37,985 nt of DNA from a virus. The notes under the pieces were generated by a model that ran no database searches, was not told where the DNA came from, and saw only the letters and a list, made by a program, of their open reading frames with translations. The position numbers were made by a program, and so were the translations under genes. Numbering within the stretch: position 1 is the stretch's first letter; each line of letters starts with the position of its first letter. The stretch spans positions 1-37,985 of the IMG/VR virus record IMGVR_UViG_3300027834_000279; one strand, written 5' to 3'. Shown here piece after piece: positions 1 to 7,546 of the stretch.

Positions 1-1056
1 ATGGCGACGATCGTGAAGCGTCCAAAAAGGGACGGCAGTTTCTCATATCTAGCGCGTATTCGCATTGCGCGTACTGGCCAACCTGACTACTCAGAGTCCA
101 AAACATTCCCTAAAAAGGCAATGGCCAGCGAGTGGGCGAAACGACGTGAACTCGAACTGGCTGCACCAGGTGGTGTGCTGTCCGCGAAATGGAAGGGCGT
201 CACCTTACATGATGCCATTGAACGTTACCTGCATGAATTTGCTGATGGAGCCGGGCGTAGTAAGCGAGCGACCATTGAACAGCTGCAGCGCTTTCCTATT
301 GCTCGCGTCAAAATAACCGAGCTCAGCAGTGAGCAGCTTATTGATCATATTCAGATGCGCCGACGTAGTGGTGTTAAAGCGTCTACAGCATCACTCGATA
401 TGACCTGGCTCGGCATTATCCTAAAAACGGCGGTGGCTGCCTGGCGAATGCCGGTGGATTTGAATGAATTTGAATCCGCTAAGTTGCTACTGAAGAGCAA
501 AGGGCTGACTGGCCGTCCAGCTTCCAGGGATCGGCGGCCGACAGCCGATGAAATTGAGCGACTACGGGCTTACTTTGTTCGCTCCCAAAAGATCCGGCCC
601 AGTGCGCTTATACCCATGGAAGACATCATGGATTTTGCCATTGCATCAGCGCGCCGGCAGGAAGAAATCACCCGGCTCACCTGGGACGATCTGGATACAG
701 AGGCGATGACCTGCTGGGTGCGTGATGCCAAGCATCCACGGCAGAAGTGGGGCAACCATAAGCGGTTTAAGCTCACCCATGAGGCGATGGCCATCATCCA
801 GCGACAGCCGCGCAAGAAAGATGAGCCTCGGATCTTCCCCTATTGGGCGAAATCGATTGGCACTCGATGGAGAGCAGCGACGGAATCCAAAGGGATTGAG
901 GATCTACGCTTTCACGACTTGCGCCATGAAGCAACGTCACGGCTATTCGAGGCGGGCTATGAGATCGTGGAGGTGCAGCAGTTCACGCTCCATGAGAGCT
1001 GGGATGTATTGAAGCGATACACGCATCTAAGGCCGGAAACACTGAAACTGCGTTAG
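1..1056 (+). CDS. int: Tyrosine recombinase integrase
   Basis: This 351-aa protein should catalyse site-specific integration and excision of the prophage. The catalytic tyrosine-recombinase motifs are visible: an SARRQEEI box with the first arginine near residue 219, an H-D-L-R box at residues 305-308, and the nucleophile Tyr340 in a KRYTHL motif close to the C-terminus. The N-terminal ~60 residues resemble an arm-binding domain and the middle a core-binding SAM-like domain. Length is typical of phage integrases. It stands alone on the plus strand and converges on the early operon across a shared hairpin terminator. The start is the first base of the window, so upstream signals and att cannot be judged. 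Confidence 0.95.
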   Translation: MATIVKRPKRDGSFSYLARIRIARTGQPDYSESKTFPKKAMASEWAKRRELELAAPGGVLSAKWKGVTLHDAIERYLHEFADGAGRSKRATIEQLQRFPIARVKITELSSEQLIDHIQMRRRSGVKASTASLDMTWLGIILKTAVAAWRMPVDLNEFESAKLLLKSKGLTGRPASRDRRPTADEIERLRAYFVRSQKIRPSALIPMEDIMDFAIASARRQEEITRLTWDDLDTEAMTCWVRDAKHPRQKWGNHKRFKLTHEAMAIIQRQPRKKDEPRIFPYWAKSIGTRWRAATESKGIEDLRFHDLRHEATSRLFEAGYEIVEVQQFTLHESWDVLKRYTHLRPETLKLR

Positions 1057-1082
1057 TCTTATACCGTTACTTTATAATGAGT

Positions 1083-1105
1083 AAAAACCGCCTGAAAAGG
1101 CGGCT
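1083..1105. terminator. Hairpin terminator between int and early operon
   Basis: CCGCC / GGCGG stem with a six-base loop. Read on the minus strand it is followed by TTTTT, a classical rho-independent terminator just after the last early gene. On the plus strand it lies about 25 bp after the int stop and may act weakly there too. Confidence 0.75.
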
Positions 1106-1108
1106 TAC

Positions 1109-1324
1109 TTAGTCAGGGCAGCCATTACGTTCGCACTTTTTAACCCGGACACGGCAGTCGTCCAACTTTCCCTGTAGCTCTTTGATACGCCTTACCAACA
1201 CATCCTCTGGCGGCATTTGGTTACTTTCCAGGGCACGTATGAAGGCGCTAAGTCGTTTGATTTCCTCGGGGTAGAGGGCGCGCTTGCTGGCTGTATCTAT
1301 GGTTCGTTCAATGATGCTATCCAC
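1109..1324 (-). CDS. Small hypothetical protein, end of early operon
   Basis: I chose a GTG start at 1324, giving 71 aa. It has a GGAG ribosome site seven bases upstream and overlaps the stop of the antirepressor gene by 8 bp, a translational-coupling arrangement. An ATG at 1381 would give 90 aa but lies deep in the upstream gene without a clear ribosome site. The protein is charged and probably helical (a stretch rich in Lys, Arg, Glu and Leu near residues 25-60), with a Cys-rich C-terminal tail (CERNGCPD). No family recognised. It is the last gene before the terminator. Confidence 0.6.
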   Translation of the reverse strand: MDSIIERTIDTASKRALYPEEIKRLSAFIRALESNQMPPEDVLVRRIKELQGKLDDCRVRVKKCERNGCPD

Positions 1325-2036
1325 GTGAGTGCTCCATTTTGTGCGTGGCTGAGGCGTTGCTAGACAGCTTACCAACTTCATCCCGCTTCACCAGCGGCTG
1401 AGTGGGAATGCCCAGCACGGTATTAATTTGGCGCAGCTGGCAATGCAGGGTATAGCGCTCATGTGGACCTTGCGCTTGATCTAACTGGCGAGCACATGAG
1501 CGGCTTTGTTCCTGCAAAATCAGCAGGTAGCGAAACTTGGGTGTATCGCCAATCTCTGCGCGTACTTCTTCTAAGGGTCGCACGCTGTCCGCCTGTTGTT
1601 GCAGCAGTTCAATTGCCTGGCGTTCGCGCTGGATAAAGTAGCGCCGAACGCGACGGCCCATCGCGTTGTTTTCGATCATGGCCAGCTCTTTGGCCATGCC
1701 TATGGTGAGATGGTACTCGACCCGGTTGTGGCCACCACGAGAGTCTATATTTTTTGCCTCCCCGATTTGGGAAGCAAAGTCTTTAGTCATTTGGTTCCCC
1801 AGATCGGGGAGATCAAAGTTATCGTTGCCAGTGGCCTTTGAGACTCCCGGATCGGGGAGGCGCAAATCGGTTATGACGGTGAAGTCTTCACCTTCGACGA
1901 ACCCATATTCGTCTATGCGACCTTGAATCCAAGTTGTAAAACGGCGACCTACTTCCAAGAACTCGTGCAGGTCACGAGCATTACACAGCAGCTGCTGATC
2001 ATTGGCTTGGAAAACGGGAATAAGACTTTGCTCCAT
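1317..2036 (-). CDS. AntA/AntB-type phage antirepressor
   Basis: The N-terminal ~80 residues (NARDLHEFLEVGRRFTTWIQGRI and GFVEGEDF) match the AntA/AntB antirepressor domain, known to antagonise phage repressors. The block LTIGMAKELAMIENN...GRRVRRYFIQRER is also characteristic of these proteins. The start at 2036 has a GGAG site eight bases upstream; a longer frame to 2132 adds 32 non-conserved residues. Between the two conserved blocks sits an insert built from three short repeats (LPDPGVSK, LPDLGNQ, SQIGEAKN) that coincide with DNA palindromes at 1758-1859. It lies late in the leftward early operon and would favour lytic growth by countering the repressor at 7540-8226. That target is inferred. 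Confidence 0.8.
   Translation of the reverse strand: MEQSLIPVFQANDQQLLCNARDLHEFLEVGRRFTTWIQGRIDEYGFVEGEDFTVITDLRLPDPGVSKATGNDNFDLPDLGNQMTKDFASQIGEAKNIDSRGGHNRVEYHLTIGMAKELAMIENNAMGRRVRRYFIQRERQAIELLQQQADSVRPLEEVRAEIGDTPKFRYLLILQEQSRSCARQLDQAQGPHERYTLHCQLRQINTVLGIPTQPLVKRDEVGKLSSNASATHKMEHSRG
1758..1859. repeat. Three CCCCGAT palindromes inside the antirepressor gene
   Basis: Three related 16-17 bp imperfect palindromes at 1758-1774, 1795-1811 and 1844-1859, each with a TCCC(C)..(G)GGGA core around GAT(C/T). They are spaced 37 and 49 bp apart and lie wholly in the coding frame. They encode the short repeated insert between the two conserved antirepressor blocks. Confidence 0.7.
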
Positions 2037-2167
2037 GGTTAGCTCCGTAGGACTACTCGGGTGAAGGGAAGTTAAGGAAATGGTGCGGGTAGGTGTGGCA
2101 GAGGTAAAGGCCAAAATGTGATGCGAGTGCAAAGGCTAGCCGGCTAAAGGTTTAGCCGGCGCATACC

Positions 2168-2425
2168 TCACCCATTCACCATCTTCCACTGCTCTCGCGC
2201 CTCAGCCCGTTTCTCATCAATGTATTGCGCTAGGTCGATCGCACTAACCAGCCACGGGCTTTTCTGCGAATCCCCCGCACGATAGGCGGGTACCGGTAAA
2301 GCCTGGGCACCTGCTCGAAAGGCGGCGGTGCGGGGGCTGATGCCGAAGAAGCGTGGGGCTACTTCCTCAAGTGGAAGTTCTGTGCGGCCGTTGAATTCGG
2401 CGAGCAGTCCAAAGTATGTGTTCAT
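2168..2425 (-). CDS. PrtN-like (pyocin activator) transcription factor
   Basis: The 85-aa product starting MNTYFGLLAEF matches the PrtN pyocin-activator family, including FFGISPRTA, ALPVPAYRAG and the SQKSPWLVSAIDLAQYID block. In Pseudomonas, PrtN switches on pyocin genes. Here it is a small early-operon protein that probably acts on phage transcription. The start at 2425 gives an ATGA overlap with the stop of the upstream gene, which fixes the start over the longer reading frame. Family assignment is good; its target in this phage is not known. Confidence 0.82.
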   Translation of the reverse strand: MNTYFGLLAEFNGRTELPLEEVAPRFFGISPRTAAFRAGAQALPVPAYRAGDSQKSPWLVSAIDLAQYIDEKRAEAREQWKMVNG

Positions 2426-2826
2426 TGTTGCCTCCCTGGGCGCTGCTTCCACTTCAGAAAGCATTGGCGAATGCTGCGGAACCTGGCCGCGGCGGTTGGG
2501 TTGTGGTCTAGCTCAGCCCGGCTTTGGATCTGGCAGGCGGCGCAGAGCCAGTCCCGGGCGTCTTCGGTGTTGTGGGTGCCATCGGGTAGTTGGAATTCGG
2601 TCATGTTGTGTTTGGCTCGCCGGCGGCGGTCCAGGTAGAGCTGGAAGGCGCGATCCTGGCAGAGCATGGCGGCTTGCCGGGCAAGCTTGCAGCCCTTGAG
2701 TTGTTCAGCGCACATGCCGCCTCCGTTGTTCACGAATCCCCTGGCACTCGATGCACGTGGTTGCCCAGGGCAGAGCATGGCGGCTTGCCGGGCAAGCTTG
2801 CAGCCCTTGAGTTGTTCAGCGCACAT
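2422..2826 (-). CDS. Hypothetical early protein with duplicated N-terminus
   Basis: A 134-aa frame beginning MCAEQLKGCKLARQAAML. The 37-codon N-terminal stretch is present twice because of a perfect 111-bp tandem duplication. A second in-frame ATG at 2715 has the identical GGAGG ribosome site and would give the presumed ancestral 97-aa protein, so two products are possible. The body contains a Cys pair (DWLCAAC) and basic segments (DRRRRAKHN). The start overlaps the end of the TraR-like gene and the end overlaps the prtN-like start by 4 bp. No family recognised. Confidence 0.65.
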   Translation of the reverse strand: MCAEQLKGCKLARQAAMLCPGQPRASSARGFVNNGGGMCAEQLKGCKLARQAAMLCQDRAFQLYLDRRRRAKHNMTEFQLPDGTHNTEDARDWLCAACQIQSRAELDHNPTAAARFRSIRQCFLKWKQRPGRQQ

Positions 2827-2884
2827 GCCGCCTCCGTTGTTCACGAATCCCCTGGCACTCGATGCACGTGGTTGCCCAGGGCAG
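2658..2884. repeat. Perfect 111-bp tandem duplication
   Basis: Bases 2661-2771 and 2772-2882 are identical, and identity at offset 111 holds from 2658 to 2773. The unit contains the 3' end of the TraR-like gene and the 5' end of the next gene, including its ribosome site. As 111 is 37 codons the downstream frame stays open. No substitutions separate the copies. Confidence 0.95.
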
Positions 2885-3031
2885 GGCATCGCGGCGGGCT
2901 TGGGGGATCTCCTGGCCGCAGTCTTCGCACTTGGGGTCGGGATTTGGAATGTACAGCGAAAGCCGGCTGCTCAAGGCGGCCTCCATGCGGCGCTCCATTA
3001 TTTCGGTGGCGATGTCGGCGTTGTCAGCCAT
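2816..3031 (-). CDS. TraR/DksA-type zinc finger protein
   Basis: A 71-aa protein with the C-x2-C ... C-x2-C zinc finger of the TraR/DksA family: CEDCG near residues 35-39, then ARRDALPWATTCIEC ending near residue 59. Short phage and plasmid members of this family act on RNA polymerase through its secondary channel without DNA binding, imitating DksA plus ppGpp. The N-terminal ~30 residues form a predicted helix (ADIATEIMERRMEAALSSRL). It starts two bases after the stop of the upstream gene and overlaps the next start. Its own 3' end lies in the duplicated segment, but the first copy leaves it intact. Confidence 0.88.
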   Translation of the reverse strand: MADNADIATEIMERRMEAALSSRLSLYIPNPDPKCEDCGQEIPQARRDALPWATTCIECQGIREQRRRHVR

Positions 3032-3033
3032 GG

Positions 3034-3429
3034 TTACTGTTCCTCTTTTTCAATAGCGGCAAAGCGCTGCATCAACTCGTTTCCACCCGGTGTGTATTCG
3101 TGGGGTTCATCACTGGCGTAGATACCCCACTCGATAACGGTGAGCGCGGCTTGCTGCAGGTCGCGATCCAGCACCCGCAGGCGGGTGAGATCCAGCGGCC
3201 AGGCGTAACTGTTGTAAACGGCAAGCAGAATGCGGCGGCAGTGGTGGCTTTGGCCGCTCTCTTTCTCGGCTACCACGGCGAGACGCTCCCAGGCATCCGG
3301 GCCTTTTACATCGAGCTGGGCGCGCTTCTGGTCAGCGGCATCTTCGGCGGCGATCATTGCCTCCAGTGCTTCACGGTTGCGCTCGTGTAGGCGCTGGGTC
3401 ACCAGTGGCATTGAATGTTTGGTGGTCAT
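3034..3429 (-). CDS. Hypothetical protein, DUF7673-like
   Basis: 131-aa soluble protein. The start at 3429 has an AAGGAG site six bases upstream; the longer frame to 3462 overlaps the primase end and is less likely. The C-terminal half (ILLAVYNSYAWPLDLTRLRVLDRDLQQAALTVI...HEYTPGG) resembles the phage-associated DUF7673 pattern with its LYN...FDLT.LR.LD motif. I recall that from memory and it is only a resemblance. No function known. It follows the primase-helicase stop by about 11 bases in the early operon. Confidence 0.65.
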   Translation of the reverse strand: MTTKHSMPLVTQRLHERNREALEAMIAAEDAADQKRAQLDVKGPDAWERLAVVAEKESGQSHHCRRILLAVYNSYAWPLDLTRLRVLDRDLQQAALTVIEWGIYASDEPHEYTPGGNELMQRFAAIEKEEQ

Positions 3430-3440
3430 CACGTGCTCCT

Positions 3441-6107
3441 TCATGCTTGAAACACCCAGCACTTCACGCTGCCGCCGTTATGGCGGACGCGGGAGTTCAC
3501 GGTGCGGTTGGAATCGATAAACTTGCGGGTCTTGCTGCTCTTCAGGTAACGCTTCAGCTCTCGCACCTCTGGGGTGCGCAGCTTGTATTCGGCGCAGGTG
3601 CGCTCGAAGTCTTTAAGGTTGATGGCGATCATGTCGCTGCCCTTGCCGTAGTGGTTCAGCATGGGGTCGTCGCGTAGGCCCTCGATGTAGTCGAAGGCTT
3701 CCCAGAATTCGGCGACCAGCGGGTGGTCGGCGTTGATGGATTGCTGACGCTCCCGGGCCATCTGCTTTATGTGGCCAAGGGCGATATCCAGGGTTTGCTG
3801 GTCGAAGAGATCCAGGCCTTCTGGCCCCAGGCACTCCACCAGGGCCATCAGTTGGCCGTGGCACTTGGCGATGCGTAGCACCTTGATATCTGGGTCGTCG
3901 GCCAACTGGTCGGCGTAGTGGCGGGCGCGTTGGGTGATCAACGCCAGCAGCGCGGCTTCACGTTGAGCCACCGCCAGGGCGAACTGGCTAACGTGCTCAA
4001 TCTCGGTACGTTCCAACGCCTCGGCGAGTGCTTTGGTCTGTTTGTTCTGGCCTTCCCGGGTGAAATGCAGGTGGCAGATACGGGTTTGAATGGCTTCGCC
4101 TGCCTGCACCGGGGCGTTCTGACTGATCACGATGCTGCCGCGGAACGGTGGCTCGTAGGTGTCGTTGCCGCTGTTCTTCACGCCACGGGCGCGGATCGAG
4201 CGGCCGTTAAAGGCGGTTTTCAGCTCATCCCAATCGAACTGCTTCTGTTTGGCGCCGCCATCCTGTTCGCGGTCGGACTCGATCAATACCACCGGCAGGT
4301 TGCTCACCTGGGCGAAGTTGCGCGAGCGTGCGGGCATGGTGGCCTTGCTGGGGTCGAAGCCTTCATAGTCGCGCCGGCCGCACAGCTTCCAGAGAAACTC
4401 GATTAGCGTGGATTTACCCGCGCCGGCTTCGCCCACAATTTCCAAAAACGGGAAGCTGCCCATTTCGGCGCGGATCTGCTCGGCCAGCAGGCTGCCCAGC
4501 CAGTAGCCCAGGGCGATGACGCCGCGGGTACCGAAGGCGCCGAGCAGTTGCTGCGTCCATTCGGTGTTGAATGCCTTGCGATCGGGGTTGATGTGCAGCG
4601 CCACGGATTGGCTGAGGGTTTTCAGCTGGCGGCGTGGACCGAGCTCGAAAAAGTCCTCGCTGTTGATAGGCACCACCTTGCCACCGGCCACGGCCAGATC
4701 GCCGAACACGTAGGCGCCGTGCTCCTTGCTGTAGCCGATGAAGTCGATGGTCTCGACGGTTTTGATGTTGCCGATCTGATCCTGCAGCAGGTTATCCAGC
4801 TGTTGGCTGGTACCTGTCCACACTGCGCCGGGGGCCACGCCCAGCAGGCGCTTTTTATACTCAGATGCGGAAGCCAGTTGGCCACCGCTAAAGGTGTTCT
4901 TGATCGGCGGGCGGCCGTCGGGAAACTCCACGCGGTAGTAGTACCAACTTTCGTCAGTTACCGCGTTGGCCTGGTAGTAGAGCGCCGTGGGGTAACAGGT
5001 GCAGATCCGCTTCACGCTGCCGGATTGCTCCAGGGCAGCGTCGCGCAGGGCGGGGTCGATCTGCCGCTGGTCTTCACCGTCCAGCCCATCGGCGCGCAGG
5101 GCGCGATCGAAGGCGTCCATATCCAGCTTCCACCACCACAGCTGGCGTTTAAACTCGAACCAGAACTCTCGCTGCTCGCGGCGCTTGTAGATCAACAGCG
5201 CCTTGGCCATGGCCGTGGGGGCCAACAGCAGGTCGCCGTGGTAGCGGTAGGTTTCCTGGTGCTTCTCGGTGAGCTCGCCGCGCTGGTGGGCATCGTTCCA
5301 GTCGTGGCCACCGTTGGAGATCTGCGCCGCTTCGCAATCCCAGCCTGCTGCCCGGGCACGCCTCACATGCTTGTGAATGGCGTTATGGCCAGCGCGGTTG
5401 TTATCCAGCGCCCACACCAGCGTGGGGCGGCTGGTCCCGGCTTGATGGGCGGCATCCGATAGGGCGTTTAAGGCTTCATCCGGATAGTTGCCGCAGCTCA
5501 TGGCGGACACCGCCGCGATGCCGTGGTGGTAGAGGGCGATCGCATCGAAGATGCCCTCTACAATCCACACCTCACCGGCAGCGACCAGATCCGCTGAGTT
5601 GAGTGCAGGCGGGCACCACCATTGGCCTTTATAGCGGCCAACGAAATTGGCCTTCTGCTTACCGAAGCGCTCCGGGTTATCCAGCAGTCGCTCCCAGTAA
5701 GCGCCGCCGGGTAGGGCGAAGCGCACGGTGGCGGTACCGCCTATCTCTGGCTTCCAGTAACTCTCCTGGGTGTACCAGCCCTGAATTCGGGCAAGCTCGA
5801 AGCCGCGGCCATCGCGCAGGTAGCCATCGGCTACCGGTGTTTGAGAGGTGGGCTTTTCACCCACCTGGGTGCTGTAGCGCTCGCTCCAGGATCGGAACAG
5901 ATCCGGGAACAGTGCTTTGACGTGGATTTGTGCGCCACAGTTGTTTTCCCGCCCGCATTTCAGCATCCACGGCGCATCGGCGTTGATATACGCTTCGCGC
6001 TTACCGCACTCCGGGCAGCGCACCCGTTGCAGGTAGGGGCCGCGCTCAATCGCCTCAAAATCCCTGATTAAGCGCGCAACAATGTCCTGGCGCAGCGATG
6101 AATTCAC
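3441..6107 (-). CDS. Phage primase-helicase (replication protein)
   Basis: 888-aa replication protein taking the place of P2 gene A. In order: an N-terminal zinc-binding primase-like region (CPEC..., CGRENNCG, residues ~30-60), a TOPRIM-like segment (VWIVEGIFDAIAL, LVWALDNNRAGHNA, residues ~170-260), and a C-terminal P-loop ATPase with Walker A GEAGAGKST (~559-567) and Walker B-like VVLIESD (~605-611). It should prime and unwind at the phage origin. The start is a GTG with AAGGAGG about five bases upstream. At 2.7 kb it is the largest early gene. It is not a P2-type rolling-circle A protein: I see no HUH motif. Confidence 0.88.
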   Translation of the reverse strand: MNSSLRQDIVARLIRDFEAIERGPYLQRVRCPECGKREAYINADAPWMLKCGRENNCGAQIHVKALFPDLFRSWSERYSTQVGEKPTSQTPVADGYLRDGRGFELARIQGWYTQESYWKPEIGGTATVRFALPGGAYWERLLDNPERFGKQKANFVGRYKGQWWCPPALNSADLVAAGEVWIVEGIFDAIALYHHGIAAVSAMSCGNYPDEALNALSDAAHQAGTSRPTLVWALDNNRAGHNAIHKHVRRARAAGWDCEAAQISNGGHDWNDAHQRGELTEKHQETYRYHGDLLLAPTAMAKALLIYKRREQREFWFEFKRQLWWWKLDMDAFDRALRADGLDGEDQRQIDPALRDAALEQSGSVKRICTCYPTALYYQANAVTDESWYYYRVEFPDGRPPIKNTFSGGQLASASEYKKRLLGVAPGAVWTGTSQQLDNLLQDQIGNIKTVETIDFIGYSKEHGAYVFGDLAVAGGKVVPINSEDFFELGPRRQLKTLSQSVALHINPDRKAFNTEWTQQLLGAFGTRGVIALGYWLGSLLAEQIRAEMGSFPFLEIVGEAGAGKSTLIEFLWKLCGRRDYEGFDPSKATMPARSRNFAQVSNLPVVLIESDREQDGGAKQKQFDWDELKTAFNGRSIRARGVKNSGNDTYEPPFRGSIVISQNAPVQAGEAIQTRICHLHFTREGQNKQTKALAEALERTEIEHVSQFALAVAQREAALLALITQRARHYADQLADDPDIKVLRIAKCHGQLMALVECLGPEGLDLFDQQTLDIALGHIKQMARERQQSINADHPLVAEFWEAFDYIEGLRDDPMLNHYGKGSDMIAINLKDFERTCAEYKLRTPEVRELKRYLKSSKTRKFIDSNRTVNSRVRHNGGSVKCWVFQA

Positions 6108-6152
6108 GCTCGCCTCCTTATGTCACAGTTAGTAGCGGGGCCAGTTAGGCGT

Positions 6153-6410
6153 TTACGATTTCCTTTGCGCCTGCTTGATCGCCTGGCTAAGCAAGGTGGG
6201 CGTAAACGGCAGATCGATCGCCGGGTTCGGCATATCGCTGGGCGTCAACGTGTTGCACAGCTCTATGCGTGCTTTCGCCCGAAACCCACAGTCGTCATTG
6301 CGGCACTCCGCGATCGCCTCGCGGTACAACGGCGTTAGCCCCTGGCTTTTACGAATGCGCAGGTTCTGGTCGCAGTGCGGGCAAGGAATGCGGTGTTTGC
6401 TAGCTGTCAT
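6153..6410 (-). CDS. ogr: Ogr/Delta-type zinc-finger late transcription activator
   Basis: 85-aa protein with the Ogr/Delta arrangement: CPHC near the N-terminus, then CRNDDCGF about 25 residues later, followed by a short polar tail ending in a Lys/Arg stretch. In P2 and P4, Ogr and Delta bind dyads upstream of late promoters and recruit RNA polymerase. Three dyads of one design occur here before the late operons and are the likely targets. The start at 6410 overlaps the preceding stop by one base. Its position is unusual: P2 ogr follows D, while this gene lies in the early operon beside the primase. Confidence 0.8.
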   Translation of the reverse strand: MTASKHRIPCPHCDQNLRIRKSQGLTPLYREAIAECRNDDCGFRAKARIELCNTLTPSDMPNPAIDLPFTPTLLSQAIKQAQRKS

Positions 6411-6613
6411 CAATGTTTTCTCTCTATGGGGTAAAGGGCGCGGCCACGGCCGGTGAGTCCTTGGGTGCCTTTGCGCAAACGCCGGCGGAGTAGCCACTCG
6501 GCGGCGTCATCCAGGCTTTGCAAATCCTGCTGTTCGCATACCTGCTGCAGCACTGTCTCCAGCTGGTCATCCAGCGGAAGGCGTAGATCGCTGCGGGCGG
6601 GTTGGTCAGCCAT
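6410..6613 (-). CDS. Small hypothetical protein, RHH-like
   Basis: 67 aa; ATG at 6613 with GGAG nine bases upstream. The segment DLRLPLDDQLETVLQQVCEQQDLQSLDDAAEWLLRRRLRKG has the strand-helix-helix look of ribbon-helix-helix DNA-binding proteins, followed by a basic tail. It is coupled to the ogr-like gene by a one-base stop/start overlap. Function unknown. Confidence 0.65.
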   Translation of the reverse strand: MADQPARSDLRLPLDDQLETVLQQVCEQQDLQSLDDAAEWLLRRRLRKGTQGLTGRGRALYPIERKH

Positions 6614-6651
6614 ACTTCAGTGCTCCTTGAGGCCCTCAAAAGGGCCTGCGT

Positions 6652-6855
6652 TTACGACGCCTGCTGGGGCATAGTGCTAATGGAGAGATCAGCAACGCCC
6701 AGCGTTTCCAGTGCTTCTTTCAGCACCAGTTGACGCAGCAGCGACGCCCGTTCGATGCCGGTGTAATCCACCAGCGCATCGATCAGCTGGGCCTCGTACT
6801 GATCCAAATTGAGAGCGGCGTAACGAGAGCGCACACGTTTGGGGTCCTGGTACAT
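6652..6855 (-). CDS. Small hypothetical protein, RHH-like
   Basis: I place the start at 6855 (67 aa), with AAGG nine bases upstream inside the end of the preceding gene; 6864 or 6924 are alternatives. The sequence RSRYAALNLDQYEAQLIDALVDYTGIERASLLRQLVLKEALETLG reads as an Arc/CopG-like ribbon-helix-helix: a short strand, then helix, turn and helix. Probably a small DNA-binding early protein; identity unknown. Confidence 0.62.
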   Translation of the reverse strand: MYQDPKRVRSRYAALNLDQYEAQLIDALVDYTGIERASLLRQLVLKEALETLGVADLSISTMPQQAS

Positions 6856-6880
6856 GGCAAACATCCTTATGCAGGCAAGG

Positions 6881-7087
6881 TCATTCGGCACTGAGGGTTT
6901 CTTGGTCGTATTGGGCGATGCCACGGAGCAGCAACATGCGGCCGGCAGCCGACATCGAGCGCATTTCCAGCTCCTGAATGCGCTTCAGCTCCTCCCGCTC
7001 GCTTTCGGTGAGGTGAATCATGACGGGGCAGTTACACCCCTTAGGGGCATAAATTGGCTTTGGGGTAATGGTGTTAGTGGTGGCCAT
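6881..7087 (-). CDS. Small hypothetical protein, Arc-like
   Basis: 68 aa; ATG at 7087 with an AAGGAAG site. VMIHLTESEREELKRIQELEMRSMSAAGRMLLLRGI resembles the Arc/MetJ ribbon-helix-helix pattern. It is one of three neighbouring small proteins of this kind, a common make-up of phage early regions (Cox- or Cro-like roles). Which one represses the repressor promoter cannot be told from sequence. Confidence 0.62.
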   Translation of the reverse strand: MATTNTITPKPIYAPKGCNCPVMIHLTESEREELKRIQELEMRSMSAAGRMLLLRGIAQYDQETLSAE

Positions 7088-7144
7088 GGGTTAGGCTTCC
7101 TTAATAGAGTGAAAGACTTTGAACAAGGCGGCCGAGCGTCTGTA

Positions 7145-7471
7145 TTAACGCTCGTAAAGGCGCACCAGCTTGCGCTGCAGGAAGTGTTCATCCATGTAGG
7201 TGCGCAGTTCGCAAAGGGCGTCTTCCACCTGCTCGGTAGAGGCGTTTTGGGCCAGCATCGTGGCAGCGAGTTGGCCCACGGCCTGAGCGGTGGTGCGCTC
7301 TTCCAGCGCTTCAAGATCCGCCAGCGGGTTAGGCGTGTTGGTACCGCGCTTCAATGCGGTTTCGATGTTGCGGCGGGTGTGTTCAGAGCAGCGGTCAAGC
7401 TCCACCTCGACCCCGCGAAACAGGGTGGTCTGAGTGGATGGCATAACAATGGTGGCAATGATGGTGACCAT
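7145..7471 (-). CDS. Hypothetical protein, first gene of early operon
   Basis: 108 aa from the ATG at 7471, which has an AGGGA site nine bases upstream. An ATG at 7513 would add 14 residues but would lie at or before the inferred transcript start. Mostly helical, with no motif recognised (VELDRCSEHTRRNIETALKRG, TTAQAVGQLAATMLAQN). Being first after the divergent promoter, it is a candidate Cro/Cox-like regulator by position only. Confidence 0.6.
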   Translation of the reverse strand: MVTIIATIVMPSTQTTLFRGVEVELDRCSEHTRRNIETALKRGTNTPNPLADLEALEERTTAQAVGQLAATMLAQNASTEQVEDALCELRTYMDEHFLQRKLVRLYER

Positions 7472-7504
7472 GGCAGTGGTTCCCTTTGCGTTGTGTTGTA
7501 GAGT

Positions 7505-7546
7505 GAAAGACATTAATAGAATGGTGGAGATATCCTACCGTGTCAA
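7505..7546 (-). promoter_or_regulatory. Early leftward promoter region (TTGACA box)
   Basis: On the minus strand a perfect TTGACA -35 box lies at 7546-7541, overlapping the repressor start codon. A weak -10 (CATTCT/TTCTAT) follows 17-19 bases downstream. This would start the early transcript near 7505 and place the promoter under the divergent repressor. The -10 is poor, so the assignment is tentative. Confidence 0.45.

Noticed and set aside
2590-3390. Plus-strand frames with internal repeats at 2.6-3.4 kb
   Set aside because: The peptide repeats only mirror the 111-bp duplication; the real genes (TraR-like and neighbours) are on the minus strand with ribosome sites and couplings.
4548-5462. 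Long plus-strand frame (304 aa) opposite the primase-helicase
   Set aside because: It is an antisense shadow of a GC-rich gene with clear primase and P-loop motifs on the other strand; no ribosome site and no recognisable domain.
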